A stretch of DNA of 64,000 nucleotides from Rhizobium sp. NZLR1 (GTDB lineage: Bacteria; Pseudomonadota; Alphaproteobacteria; Rhizobiales; Rhizobiaceae). Positions 18,852-27,701 of this stretch are shown here, in pieces (position 1 is the stretch's first letter; every line of letters begins with the position of its first letter). The notes beneath the pieces are model-generated. The model had not been told where the DNA came from. It worked only from the letters and a program-made list of their open reading frames with translations, and ran no database searches. The stretch covers positions 124,001-188,000 of the forward strand of contig NZ_CP071634.1 in assembly GCF_017357385.1 (NCBI RefSeq). Reading direction: 5' to 3'. A program made the position numbers and the translations under genes.

Positions 18852-19427
18852 TCATTTGCTCATGGGTTTTGGATCGATACGCGCCAGCAGGGATTCGATG
18901 TCCCAGCGATCTTTTTCCGTCTCCTTTGCAATCGCGATGAGGCGCTCCATCGGCGTGTGCTTGCGCAGATCCTCGATCAGCGCCAGCAGTTCGTCGCGCA
19001 GCGCCGCCAGGGCCGATGGCAGACACAGGCTCATGTCGGCCGAGGGGTTGGCCTGGGCATGCGCCTTGCCCGCCGGACCGACAAAGGCGAGGCCGAGGAT
19101 GGTGTGGCCGGGATAGGTCTGCGCCATCCATTCGAGATGGTCATGACCCTGCGAAATGTCTTTCTTGAAATAGGTCGCCGGATCATTTTTGTCCGTCTTC
19201 AATTCGAAACCGAACTGGCGCGGATTCGCGTCATCGCGCCACAACACGTCGGGTCCGGTGTCTCCGTCATTGTCGGGCCTTGTCGCGGTGAAGCCGAGTA
19301 GCTCCCCGAGGGCACGGACGCCGGCTTCCGCCTGCCTAGGATCGCCGTCATCGATGAGCGCGAGTGCCTGCGCGAGCTTTTCCACCTCCGCTTCGAACTT
19401 GTTGCCGTGGTTGTATGAGTTTCCCAC
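18852..19427 (-). CDS. orphan PD-(D/E)XK nuclease-like protein
   Basis: This 191-residue protein has an unrecognised overall family. Residues 57-97 read like a restriction-endonuclease-like core: TGPDVLW with Asp60, then FGFELKTDK with Glu75-x-Lys77, then ISQGHDHLEW with Gln93 and His97. An in-frame TAA lies six codons upstream of the GTG start, and I see no ribosome binding site. It may therefore be a 3' remnant of a longer helicase- or defence-associated protein rather than a working gene. The C-terminal part is helical and charged. The nuclease call rests on motif spacing only. Confidence 0.5.
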   Translation of the reverse strand: MGNSYNHGNKFEAEVEKLAQALALIDDGDPRQAEAGVRALGELLGFTATRPDNDGDTGPDVLWRDDANPRQFGFELKTDKNDPATYFKKDISQGHDHLEWMAQTYPGHTILGLAFVGPAGKAHAQANPSADMSLCLPSALAALRDELLALIEDLRKHTPMERLIAIAKETEKDRWDIESLLARIDPKPMSK

Positions 19428-19517
19428 AGATAATGCTAGGAGCGCTTAGTTTAGTCGTTCGATTTGTCGCGCCTTGAGTGAGAGCTTTGCGAGCGCAATG
19501 CGCTTTCGAAAGGCAGC

Positions 19518-19712
19518 CTATTCGTCGAGGTAGCGTTCGGTCAACCGCGCCCACATGGCAGCACCTGCCGTCAGACTTTCGTCCGCGAAGTCATATTTGG
19601 CGCTATGCAGGATCGCCGAGTTGACACCATTACCGAGACGCAGAAAGGCGCCAGGTTTGTGCTCGAGGAAATGTGAGAAGTCTTCACTGCCGGGTATGAG
19701 AGGGCAGGTCGT
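19518..19712 (-). pseudogene. C-terminal fragment of an M20-family amidohydrolase (hippurate hydrolase type)
   Basis: About 65 residues ending at the stop codon match the C-terminal end of M20D amidohydrolases. They carry PGSEDFSHFLEHKPGAF, in which the Glu of GSEDF is the metal/catalytic region, then LHSAKYDFADE and WARLTERYL. Everything upstream of about 19712 is unrelated. The fragment abuts a second fragment on the opposite strand, so this is a rearrangement junction. Confidence 0.72.
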
Positions 19713-19725
19713 CACCTTGTCACTC

Positions 19726-19965
19726 ATCAATGCGCTCGCCGAGCGCGGCGTCGAGGCCGCCCATGGCGGTGGTCTTTGCGCCTGGATCCCAGTGTCCTCG
19801 GAACCATTTGCGCTGGTCACGCTCGCGGCGAGGGGCATCGCGGTTCATCCGGGAGCGAAATTCTCGGTTCTGCCGAGTAGCCACCTGCGTGTGGCGACCG
19901 CCAATTTGACCGATCGCTGCCAGGAAGTCGCCGACGGAATTGCGCTCGCGGCCGTGCATCGGTGA
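19726..19965 (+). pseudogene. C-terminal fragment of a MocR/PtsJ-type aminotransferase-like regulator
   Basis: The roughly 78 residues to the stop include AERGVEAAHGGGLCAW, VTLAARGIAVHPGAKFSV and HLRVATANLTDR. This is the C terminus of a GntR-type regulator with a PLP-aminotransferase domain (MocR group). The DNA-binding and PLP-lysine parts are missing, and the frame upstream of about 19726 is antisense to the M20 fragment. It cannot work as a regulator. Confidence 0.68.
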
Positions 19966-20328
19966 TGGGGCGTTTTTCGCCGGGGGAGCGGCCGGTGGCG
20001 AGTTCCATCTTGCGAGGCACCATTATGCGCAAGACTCCGATAACCGCGATCCGTGTCCCAAGCGTAACTTTATCAGCGATCTGTCCGCGCCCTTCTGCTC
20101 GCCATCCGTACTGTCGAAAGCTTCTCGTCCGGCACTTGGTCGGTCGAGGTCGATCCAGCAATATCGCCAAGGCTGCGAAGTTCGACCCCGCCTGGCCAAG
20201 GCGCGTTTCCGGTTTACCCGCAAGATCAATAGGGTCGGTCATGCCATGTTGGAGAGCGCCTATCGGCACTTTCCCAAAGCAGGAATTTGGCTGGTCTCAC
20301 CTAAGCGGGCCTGGCGCCAGGTTAATCG
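19966..20328. other. non-coding or decayed stretch
   Basis: Open frames exist on both strands but overlap one another, lack ribosome binding sites and match no family I know. I see no repeat or hairpin of note. Confidence 0.5.
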
Positions 20329-20520
20329 TCAATGCTTTGAACCCATTGCCGAGGTAAGCAAGACTCTTTCGGCGCTTAGCTGGCGATAAAGCGCGTTGAG
20401 TTCAGCGTGCCTTATCTCCTTGATATTCGGCGACGCCATTTCGGCATCCAGTTTTTTAAGGTGCAGGTCGATTTCTGCTGATCTTTCGGCGTTACCGTCC
20501 GACGATTTAAATTCGATCAT
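20329..20520 (-). CDS. small hypothetical protein (63 aa) with strong ribosome binding site
   Basis: This is a 63-residue, highly charged, probably helical soluble protein; I do not recognise a family. Coding is supported by AAAGGAG six bases ahead of the ATG at 20520. Heptad-like spacing of Leu and Ile from residue 18 onward (LHLKKLDAEM, LNALYRQLSAERVLL) suggests a short coiled coil. It lies 84 bases downstream of another small gene on the same strand (20605-20826). Confidence 0.55.
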   Translation of the reverse strand: MIEFKSSDGNAERSAEIDLHLKKLDAEMASPNIKEIRHAELNALYRQLSAERVLLTSAMGSKH

Positions 20521-20604
20521 GGGTATCTCCTTTGAGAGTGAGTTAGTCTTTCGGCGGGGATTTTCACCCGCGAAGATTTGTGGGCGATAGCCACTTGTGA
20601 ACGG

Positions 20605-20826
20605 TTAGTGGGGGAATTTGCTCGGGTCTTGGCCCTGCTCGTTGTCGCTGAGATGTATCACCTGCAATCGGCTGATCCTTAGGGCTTTGAGCAACGCTGA
20701 TTTCTCATCCTGCCCCCCTTTTTCCGTGGCCACAATCTTAGTGAACGCAATCTCGGTAAAGGCAGTCTTCTCGGCGGGAAACATGCGAATTGTTCGGCGG
20801 ATCGGTGCTGCTTCATCGGAAGGCAT
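20605..20826 (-). CDS. small hypothetical protein (73 aa) with strong ribosome binding site
   Basis: The product is a 73-residue soluble protein of unknown function, with no family recognised. CAAGGAG lies seven bases ahead of the ATG at 20826, as good a ribosome binding site as any in the window. The middle part alternates hydrophobic and charged residues (KTAFTEIAFTKIVATEKGG), and there is no membrane segment. It may be co-transcribed with the 63-residue gene downstream. Confidence 0.52.
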   Translation of the reverse strand: MPSDEAAPIRRTIRMFPAEKTAFTEIAFTKIVATEKGGQDEKSALLKALRISRLQVIHLSDNEQGQDPSKFPH

Positions 20827-20921
20827 AGAAAAACTCCTTGGTTGAGATGAGGTCTGCGTCGAAACAGAACCAACATCGGTTAGGCAGATCTTGCTCGGTG
20901 CCTGAAGCAGTCGCGCGTCGT

Positions 20922-21065
20922 TCAGCGAGGGTGGATCAGTGCGACGTAAGCGATGAAGGCTAGGCTGAAAGCAGGGGCCGACTTGATCAGGAATTCGATG
21001 TATCGAAACCGGCTAAGATAGACTGATGTGCTCTTCCATAAATAGAGCATTGATGTCTTGGACAT
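20922..21065 (-). CDS. possible small single-pass membrane protein (47 aa)
   Basis: The 47 residues begin MSKTSMLYLWKS and contain one hydrophobic stretch near the C terminus (APAFSLAFIAYVAL). AGGAAAGG lies five bases before the ATG at 21065. A longer frame to 21209 exists but has no ribosome binding site. Real expression is uncertain. Confidence 0.35.
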   Translation of the reverse strand: MSKTSMLYLWKSTSVYLSRFRYIEFLIKSAPAFSLAFIAYVALIHPR

Positions 21066-21411
21066 TGGAGCCTTTCCTGATGGTTGGAAGAGAGCAAGCT
21101 GGCGGTGTCGACCAAGGTCTTGGGAACGCAGTGTGAAACTGCTAAAGCACGGAACGGCGAAGGGTAGGCCCATCTCACCTACAGCCATGCCGAGCGCGCG
21201 GGTGTCCACGTTGAACCAAAATCTGCTTATGCATATTCACACGCCCATGGTGAGAAGTCAGTCACGTAGGGCGTTAATGCGCGGTCTGCAGATTGCCACG
21301 GGGCAAACCGCGGATAGCAGATTGATGATGCGCGATGCTGAGAGGGATGATTGTCTTTTCCGAGCGGCCCAACCGGTACTCAAACGCTCCGCCAGGCTCA
21401 AAATCGAAAGC
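21066..21411. other. stretch without a convincing gene
   Basis: A plus-strand open frame (21058-21534) crosses this stretch, but it has no ribosome binding site, many Arg and Ser residues and no recognisable family. It is probably non-coding. Confidence 0.45.
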
Positions 21412-21498
21412 CTAGCAGCGGTGCCTGCGGAAGCGCACTTCCCGACGAATGTTGCGATCCATGGCCGTCAGGAACCGAAGGGAAATGTTGGAAGACAT
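21412..21498 (-). CDS. very short ORF (28 aa) with a near-perfect ribosome binding site
   Basis: The 28-residue frame begins MSSNISLRFLTAMDRNIRR and is very basic. AAAGGAGGA lies five bases ahead of the ATG at 21498, almost fully complementary to the 16S rRNA tail. It is either a micro-protein or the preserved 5' end of a gene whose body has been lost. Confidence 0.35.
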   Translation of the reverse strand: MSSNISLRFLTAMDRNIRREVRFRRHRC

Positions 21499-21988
21499 AA
21501 CGTCCTCCTTTCAGTCGGGGCTAGGGTATGGTGACCCTAAAACAGCAGCGCCCTGAACATGGCTTACTGAAGTTCGGACCGTGCGCCTCTTGAGGCGGCA
21601 AAGCAAATGAAAAGAATGCGTGCCGACTAGGGGATTTTGCATCGCTAGCCAGACTGATACCGGATATTGGTCCGCCGGCTGGAAGTTTCTCAAAGACACG
21701 ATCAGAGGGCGTGCTATGCCTAAGGAGCGATCAACAGTTGTTTCGTTTTGCATAGCGGATTGTCCGCTTCGGCTGACGGCCGCGCCGACGTAGATACCGC
21801 GCGTGAGATGGACCAATTTGCCGGCCTGCGCCTGGCGGTGGCCACGCGTTTTATCTATGTTTTCGCCGACGAGATAAACATGATGTAACTTTCGCGTATT
21901 TCAGATACGCAATAGTTTCAATTTCGAAATCTCTTAAACGGGTCGATGATTTGAAAGGAATAGGGCAGCCGAGCGCCCATCTCCCACG
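21499..21988. other. non-coding stretch downstream of the transglutaminase gene
   Basis: No gene is supported here. The stretch is more AT-rich than its surroundings, especially 21840-21960. It lies 3' of the minus-strand transglutaminase gene. Confidence 0.45.
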
Positions 21989-22843
21989 CTATTCTCGTAT
22001 CTCGATGACCTTGACCGACACGTCCATTTCCACGAAATCTTCCGGCGTTCCAGCATATCCGCCGGTCACAGGCATGATCTGGCCATCGTTGCGAGCAAAC
22101 GCCACGGGAATGAGACAGGCTGCTCCCACCCGTCGGTGGGTGGGATCAAACGCGATCCAGCCTGCTCCGGGAAGATAGACTTCCGCCCAGGCATGCGTTG
22201 ATCCGCCGTCATCGACCGAGGCCTGAGGGTCGTAGAGATAGCCGGAGACAGCACGGGCACCGAAGCCCAGGCAGCGCACCGCCTCGATGAAGAGCGCCGC
22301 AATGTCCCTGCATGAGCCGCTTGCGAGTTCCAGTGTTTGTTCGGGCGACTGCGTGCCTTCTTCATCTCGGATACGGTAGGTGACATTTGTGAGAATGCCG
22401 GCGTTCAAATCCTTGAGGAGTGACAGCGTGTCGGTCGGGCGGCTGCGCACGAACGCTCCTGCCCAATCCGACACCGCGCCACGGGAAGATGTCGCAACAG
22501 CAAATGCGCCAAGGTCGGTCTTGTCTTCGCTTGAATAGGTGAAGGGATAGGTGTGGGCCGAAATGTCGATATTGAAAACAGGCCACGGATCGGCGGTCTG
22601 CTCGACAACGGCATCACTGGAGATCGTCAACTCCGAGGTTTGTTCAGAAAACGTCACCGTGGCTATTGTGTTGCCGAAGACGTCCTGCGCCCAGTCGATC
22701 GATCCCCGGGCAGAGCAGTCGATCCCGAAAGACAAGGTCCGCAGCTGTTGGGCGGTTCGGGGCGACAGCATCAATCGGTGTGCAAGCAGCCAGACGGGTC
22801 GCGCGTAACGGTAGCTCGTTCGATGCTTGATCTGAAGTTTCAT
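21989..22843 (-). CDS. transglutaminase-like cysteine protease family protein
   Basis: This 284-residue protein has the N-terminal beta-strand region typical of bacterial transglutaminase-like proteins (residues 1-80). The papain-like core follows, with catalytic Cys178 in LASGSCRDIA, His217 in GSTHAWAEVYLPG and Asp233 in AFDPTH. No signal peptide is seen, so it is probably cytoplasmic. Such proteins act as proteases or amidases rather than true cross-linkers; the substrate is unknown. The triad is complete, so it should be active even though the surrounding stretch is decayed. No strong ribosome binding site precedes the ATG. Confidence 0.85.
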   Translation of the reverse strand: MKLQIKHRTSYRYARPVWLLAHRLMLSPRTAQQLRTLSFGIDCSARGSIDWAQDVFGNTIATVTFSEQTSELTISSDAVVEQTADPWPVFNIDISAHTYPFTYSSEDKTDLGAFAVATSSRGAVSDWAGAFVRSRPTDTLSLLKDLNAGILTNVTYRIRDEEGTQSPEQTLELASGSCRDIAALFIEAVRCLGFGARAVSGYLYDPQASVDDGGSTHAWAEVYLPGAGWIAFDPTHRRVGAACLIPVAFARNDGQIMPVTGGYAGTPEDFVEMDVSVKVIEIRE

Positions 22844-22969
22844 TGTGGTCTCCCGAACGCAAGATCGTTCCGTTCAGCGAAGGCATGCGCTATCGAAACG
22901 GCACCCGCAACCGGGTTCTCGCGTTGCGGGCGCGATCGTGGCCATGGAGCTCCCCACGCGCGGCCGATC

Positions 22970-23250
22970 CTATCCAATTACACGTCGCCCCTCTCGAAGA
23001 TCCTCTGCTGTGACCCAAATCCGGCCATCGACGGCGATCATGCCTTTGTCGAATTTTGAGCTGGCAATCGCTCCGATCGTGGCGAGGTCGGGTAGCGGAA
23101 CTGAGCCGTAAACTATGGGGGCAGGCGGAGCATCTTTGAGTGCCGCCTTGGTCACGACGACGGCCTGCTTGGAGGAGCCGTTGCCCATAACCATGATGGC
23201 ATTGTCGCCGGCCATATTTCGAAACGATTGGGAAGAATGTCCAGCGGCAT
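22970..23250 (-). pseudogene. small conserved-looking gene with a one-base frameshift
   Basis: AAAGGAG lies five bases before an ATG at 23250 that opens MPLDILPNRFE, but this frame ends after 32 codons. A second frame, from an ATG at 23215 with no ribosome binding site, continues 81 residues to 22970. It includes MAGDNAIMVMGNGSSKQAVV and ends in WVTAEDLREGRRVIG. Adding one base in TTTCGAAAT (about 23220) joins both parts as NRFRNMAGD. The simplest reading is a gene of about 93 codons carrying a one-base deletion, or a sequencing error. Function unknown. Confidence 0.55.
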
Positions 23251-23890
23251 GCGTGCTCCTTTCCGGAGTCGCAGCCCTTCTAACATGCTGCGCGGTCCAA
23301 TGATATGCAGCACATTCTTAGGTGGGTGAACATTCTTTTCCCGCGATAGACCCGGAGTGCTGCATATTGTACGGCGCAGCAACCATACCGATTCTGGTGC
23401 GTTGCAGACTGCTGACCCTTCGTCTTGTCGGCCGCACGGAGATATTAGCCTTGCGACCGTTCTCCGACACAATTGCACGGTTAATTAACCTGACCGCTGG
23501 CTCGGTGCGCAGCCAACAGGCTCTCGTCTAAACACAGTATCGGCGCGGGCGATGGGCATCGTGCCAAGAGCTGGCGGCGGGAATTTTGCGAAACCCCTCA
23601 CTTCCTCCAGGCTCGATCCGACTGCACTAGCGAGATATATCCGCCGCCCGATCCGCTTGCTGTGGTCCCACTGGTTCTTCGAATCCGAGAAAATGCAGGA
23701 AGTTTCGAAGACGTATCGATCACCCGTCCAGCGGATTGACGCGGAGCACTTTCTCGCGATCGATCGTGCCGGGCCATTTTTCTCAGGCCTCGCAGACTAA
23801 TCCAATTTGCCTCCTGCTTGCCAAAAAACCACAATTGCCTCACTTAGATCACACATCCACCCTCGGCATGAAGAATTGGATCAACGCTGC
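23251..23890. other. non-coding stretch upstream of prc
   Basis: No gene is supported. Short frames on both strands lack ribosome binding sites. The right end presumably carries the prc promoter; I see no clear -35/-10 pair. Confidence 0.5.
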
Positions 23891-26008
23891 ATGCGCATAG
23901 CTTTCGTTTTTCTCGGTGCATTTCTTGCAATCGTACAGTCCGCCTCTGCTGAAGTCGCATCGCCGCCGGTTTTGGCGCCGCTGGAGCGACAGGCGCAAGC
24001 TGCTCAGTTGAGCGCACAATTTCTCTCGCGCTATAGCTACAAGCCGGTTCCGCTCGACGACGCCTTGTCGGCGAGGGTCATGGATCAGTTCATCAAGTCG
24101 CTTGATCCGGACCGCATGCTCTTCCAGCAGGCCGACATCGACAAGTTCATGGCTGACCGCAGCGAGATCGACGATGCGATCGAACGGAAGGATTTGAAGA
24201 TCCCGTTTGCGATTTTCAACGCCTATGAACAGCGCGTTGTCGATCGGATGACCTATGCGCGCGGCCTGCTGAAGCAGGGTTTCGATTTCAGTACAAAGGA
24301 AGACTATTCGGTGCTGCGCGAAAAGGCGCCCTGGCCGCAGTCGCAAGCCGAGAGCGATGAGCTGTGGCGCAAGCGCGTCAAGAGCGATTGGCTGCGGCTG
24401 AAGCTCGGCGGCAAAACCGATGCGGCTATTCGCGACACGCTTGACAAGCGGTATGACAACACGCTCGAGCGCGTTTACAAATTCAAAAGCGACGACGTTT
24501 TCCAGTCGTTCATGGATGCCTATTCAAACTCGGTCGATCCGCACACGGATTATTTCGGCGCGGCCGCTTCCGCCGATTTCAATGTCTCGATGAAGCTGTC
24601 GCTGTTCGGGATCGGCGCGGTGCTGCAGGAGCGCGACGATTACACGACGATCCGTGAACTCGTGCCCGGCGGGCCGGCGCAGCTTTCCGGCAAGCTCGCC
24701 GTCGGAGACCGCATCACCGGCGTTGGCCAGGGCAAGGATGGGGCGATCAAGGAAGTTGTGGGAACGCGCCTTGATGAAGTCGTGCAGATGATCCGCGGCA
24801 AAAAAGGCTCCGTCGTGCGGCTGGACATTCTGCCGGCCGATGCCGGCGCCGATGCCACACATCGCGTCGTCAACCTGGTGCGCGATAAAATCAGTCTCGA
24901 TAAGCAGGCTGCCCGGAAGACTGTGCTGTCGGTGAAAGTGGGCGATATCGAGCGAAAAATCGGGATCATTACCCTGCCGGTCTTCTATGAGGATTTCGAA
25001 GCCAAGGGCAAAGGCGACAAGGATTATAAAAGTGCAAGCCGCGATGTCGCCAAGCTTCTCGGCGAGCTGAAAGAAGAGAATGTCGACAGCGTTCTGATGG
25101 ACCTGCGCAACAATGGCGGTGGTTCATTGGATGAGGCGATTGATCTGACCGGCCTCTTCATCGGCAATGGCCCGGTCGTTCAGCAGCGTGCCGGCAACGG
25201 CAAGATCGAGGTCAAGGATTCGGATTTCCCAGAGCCTGTCTGGGCAGGCCCGATGGGTGTGCTGATCAATCGCGGCTCGGCCTCGGCTTCGGAGATTTTT
25301 GCCGCGGCAATCCAGGATTACGGTCGAGGCGTGATTGTCGGCGAACCGAGCTTCGGCAAGGGCACGGTGCAGACCGTCGTCGATCTCGACCAGGTGGTTC
25401 ACAATAGCAAACCCGAATTCGGCGAGCTGAAAGTGACGATCGCCCAGTTTTTCCGGGTCAATGGCGGCACGACGCAGCTGCGTGGCGTGACGCCGGATAT
25501 CAGCCTGCCGGGACTGTCCGATCCGACAAGCTTCGGCGAGACCAGTTATGACAATGCCCTGCCATGGGCTGAGATCAAGCCTGCGAAATACTCGCGCGAC
25601 GAGGCGCTTGCGAAACTGCTGCCGACATTGCAAAGCCGCCATGATGCGCGGGTGAAGGGCGATCCGGATTTCCAGCGCCTGTTGAAGGACATTGCCGACC
25701 TGAAGGCGCAGCGCGAGAAGGGGATTGTTTCCCTGAATGAAGCCGAACGTCGCAAGGAAGCGACGGCGCGCGCCGAACGGTTCAAGGCTCGTGCGCAGGA
25801 AAGCGGTGGCGACGATCCCGGTGGCGATGATGGCCTGGAGTCAGGCGAGCGCAGCCTGAGCGCCGATATTGCCATCGAAAATGCCCGCAAGAACGCAAAA
25901 GACGTGTTGCTCGACGAGGCCGCCGACATTCTTGCAGACGCGGTGGATCTGCAGGGCGGCTTCCTGAATGCAGCCACGAAACCATCGGGAAAGACGGACG
26001 GGAAATAG
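23891..26008 (+). CDS. prc: carboxy-terminal processing protease Prc/Tsp (S41 family)
   Basis: This 705-residue periplasmic protease has a signal peptide at 1-20 (MRIAFVFLGAFLAIVQSASA). A long N-terminal helical domain (35-235), a PDZ domain (about 245-335) and the S41 catalytic core follow. The Ser lies in GSASASEIFAAAIQDYGR near 463 and the Lys in SFGKGT near 490, forming the Ser/Lys dyad. It trims or degrades periplasmic and lipoprotein substrates from their C termini. The ATG at 23891 is favoured because it opens the signal peptide; the longer frame upstream adds a hydrophilic tail. The C terminus is rich in charged residues and Gly (GGDDPGGDDG). Confidence 0.92.
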   Translation: MRIAFVFLGAFLAIVQSASAEVASPPVLAPLERQAQAAQLSAQFLSRYSYKPVPLDDALSARVMDQFIKSLDPDRMLFQQADIDKFMADRSEIDDAIERKDLKIPFAIFNAYEQRVVDRMTYARGLLKQGFDFSTKEDYSVLREKAPWPQSQAESDELWRKRVKSDWLRLKLGGKTDAAIRDTLDKRYDNTLERVYKFKSDDVFQSFMDAYSNSVDPHTDYFGAAASADFNVSMKLSLFGIGAVLQERDDYTTIRELVPGGPAQLSGKLAVGDRITGVGQGKDGAIKEVVGTRLDEVVQMIRGKKGSVVRLDILPADAGADATHRVVNLVRDKISLDKQAARKTVLSVKVGDIERKIGIITLPVFYEDFEAKGKGDKDYKSASRDVAKLLGELKEENVDSVLMDLRNNGGGSLDEAIDLTGLFIGNGPVVQQRAGNGKIEVKDSDFPEPVWAGPMGVLINRGSASASEIFAAAIQDYGRGVIVGEPSFGKGTVQTVVDLDQVVHNSKPEFGELKVTIAQFFRVNGGTTQLRGVTPDISLPGLSDPTSFGETSYDNALPWAEIKPAKYSRDEALAKLLPTLQSRHDARVKGDPDFQRLLKDIADLKAQREKGIVSLNEAERRKEATARAERFKARAQESGGDDPGGDDGLESGERSLSADIAIENARKNAKDVLLDEAADILADAVDLQGGFLNAATKPSGKTDGK

Positions 26009-26127
26009 TCAGACCGACTACAGCGCCGCCCGGTTGCGCACATGACGGATTGCGTAACGATGATATTTTTACGATACTTTGTAAGATGACGTCGTTACGC
26101 TCTGTCGTGCCCAGACAGGAGTTTCCC

Positions 26128-26604
<477 letters not shown>

Positions 26605-26735
26605 AGCCGCCCGCGACGAGCTGTTCTCGTTGACGTTCCCGTAATCACGGGAGGCGCCCTTGCTTGCCGCAGCCGGCCCTTTCCTCATAGGATTACTGCG
26701 CCATGTCATGCCAGGGCAACCAGACAGGGTTCGAT

Positions 26736-27632
26736 ATGGACGCGCTAGCCAAAAAGCTTCTCAACCTTTCCGCGCACACCGAAACGCTGATTGCGGTCTA
26801 TGACAGCGATGACCAGCTGCAATATGCCAACAGCGCCTTTCGTTCGGCCTATTTCATCGAGCCGGATGAGGCGCCGCTCTGGCCGGATCTCATGCGGCGC
26901 AATTTCGAGCTGAGCCGTGGCACCGTCATTCGGACTGGTAATTTCGAGGCGTGGCTGCGCTCAACCCAGTCGCGCCGCGGCAAGATCGGCTATCGCGCCT
27001 TCGAGACGGACTTGTGCGACGGCCGATGGCTGTGGATGACCGAGGCGGTGCAGCAGAACGGTTGGATGTTGTGCATCGCAAGCGATATCACCAGGCTCAG
27101 GGCGCATGGCAGGACAGTCCGGCAGGATCGCGATCAGGCGATCAAGGCGTCCTACACCGACGAACTCACCGGCGTCGCCAACCGCCGCTTCGTCATGGCG
27201 AGGGTCGAAGACATGCTGGCCGCCGCCCACAATGGAAGCAGCGGCTGCCTTGCCGTCTTCGACATCGACAATTTCAAGCACATCAACGATCGGCTCGGCC
27301 ACCACGCCGGCGATCTCGTCCTGCGCGATTTCGCCCATCGCATTCATCAGAGCGTTCGCCGCAGCGATTGTTTCGGCCGGGTCGGCGGCGAAGAATTTCT
27401 TCTCGTCATGCCGGCAACCGGCCCGGAAGACGCCATCGCCATTATCGAGCGCATGCTGACGGTGATCCGCTTCTCCCGGCCGCTCGCTGACTCGCCCGAC
27501 TTCAGCTACACCTGCTCCGCCGGCATTGCCGCCTGTCTGCCGTCAGACAGCGCCTCGGAGCTTTACCGGCGCGCCGATCAGGCGCTCTATGCCGCCAAGC
27601 TGAGCGGCCGCGACAGGGTGCGCGCGGCGTAG
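26736..27632 (+). CDS. diguanylate cyclase with N-terminal PAS domain
   Basis: This 298-residue cytoplasmic protein has a PAS-like sensor at about 5-125 (TLIAVYDSDDQLQYANSAF) followed by a GGDEF domain at about 140-298. The active site reads GGEEF, and an inhibitory I-site RRSD stands five residues ahead of it. Synthesis of cyclic di-GMP with product inhibition is therefore likely. TDELTGVANRR marks the domain start. I prefer the ATG at 26736 (AGGG six bases upstream) to that at 26703, which has no ribosome binding site. It is a single gene, convergent with the ABC operon. The signal sensed is unknown. Confidence 0.88.
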   Translation: MDALAKKLLNLSAHTETLIAVYDSDDQLQYANSAFRSAYFIEPDEAPLWPDLMRRNFELSRGTVIRTGNFEAWLRSTQSRRGKIGYRAFETDLCDGRWLWMTEAVQQNGWMLCIASDITRLRAHGRTVRQDRDQAIKASYTDELTGVANRRFVMARVEDMLAAAHNGSSGCLAVFDIDNFKHINDRLGHHAGDLVLRDFAHRIHQSVRRSDCFGRVGGEEFLLVMPATGPEDAIAIIERMLTVIRFSRPLADSPDFSYTCSAGIAACLPSDSASELYRRADQALYAAKLSGRDRVRAA

Positions 27633-27701
27633 GGAAAGATGCTGGCTGGTTTTCCGCAGTGATTCGAAGATCTCTGCCGCGGCGCGGGCGGGCCTCCCCA
27701 G

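Noticed and set aside
21058..21534. 158-codon plus-strand frame
   Set aside because: No ribosome binding site and no family; two minus-strand tiny ORFs with strong sites lie within or beside it.
18026..23890. CRISPR array, insertion sequence or complete prophage in the gene-poor stretch
   Set aside because: I found no spaced direct repeats, no transposase or integrase and no terminal inverted repeats; only fragments and a tRNA 3' remnant.
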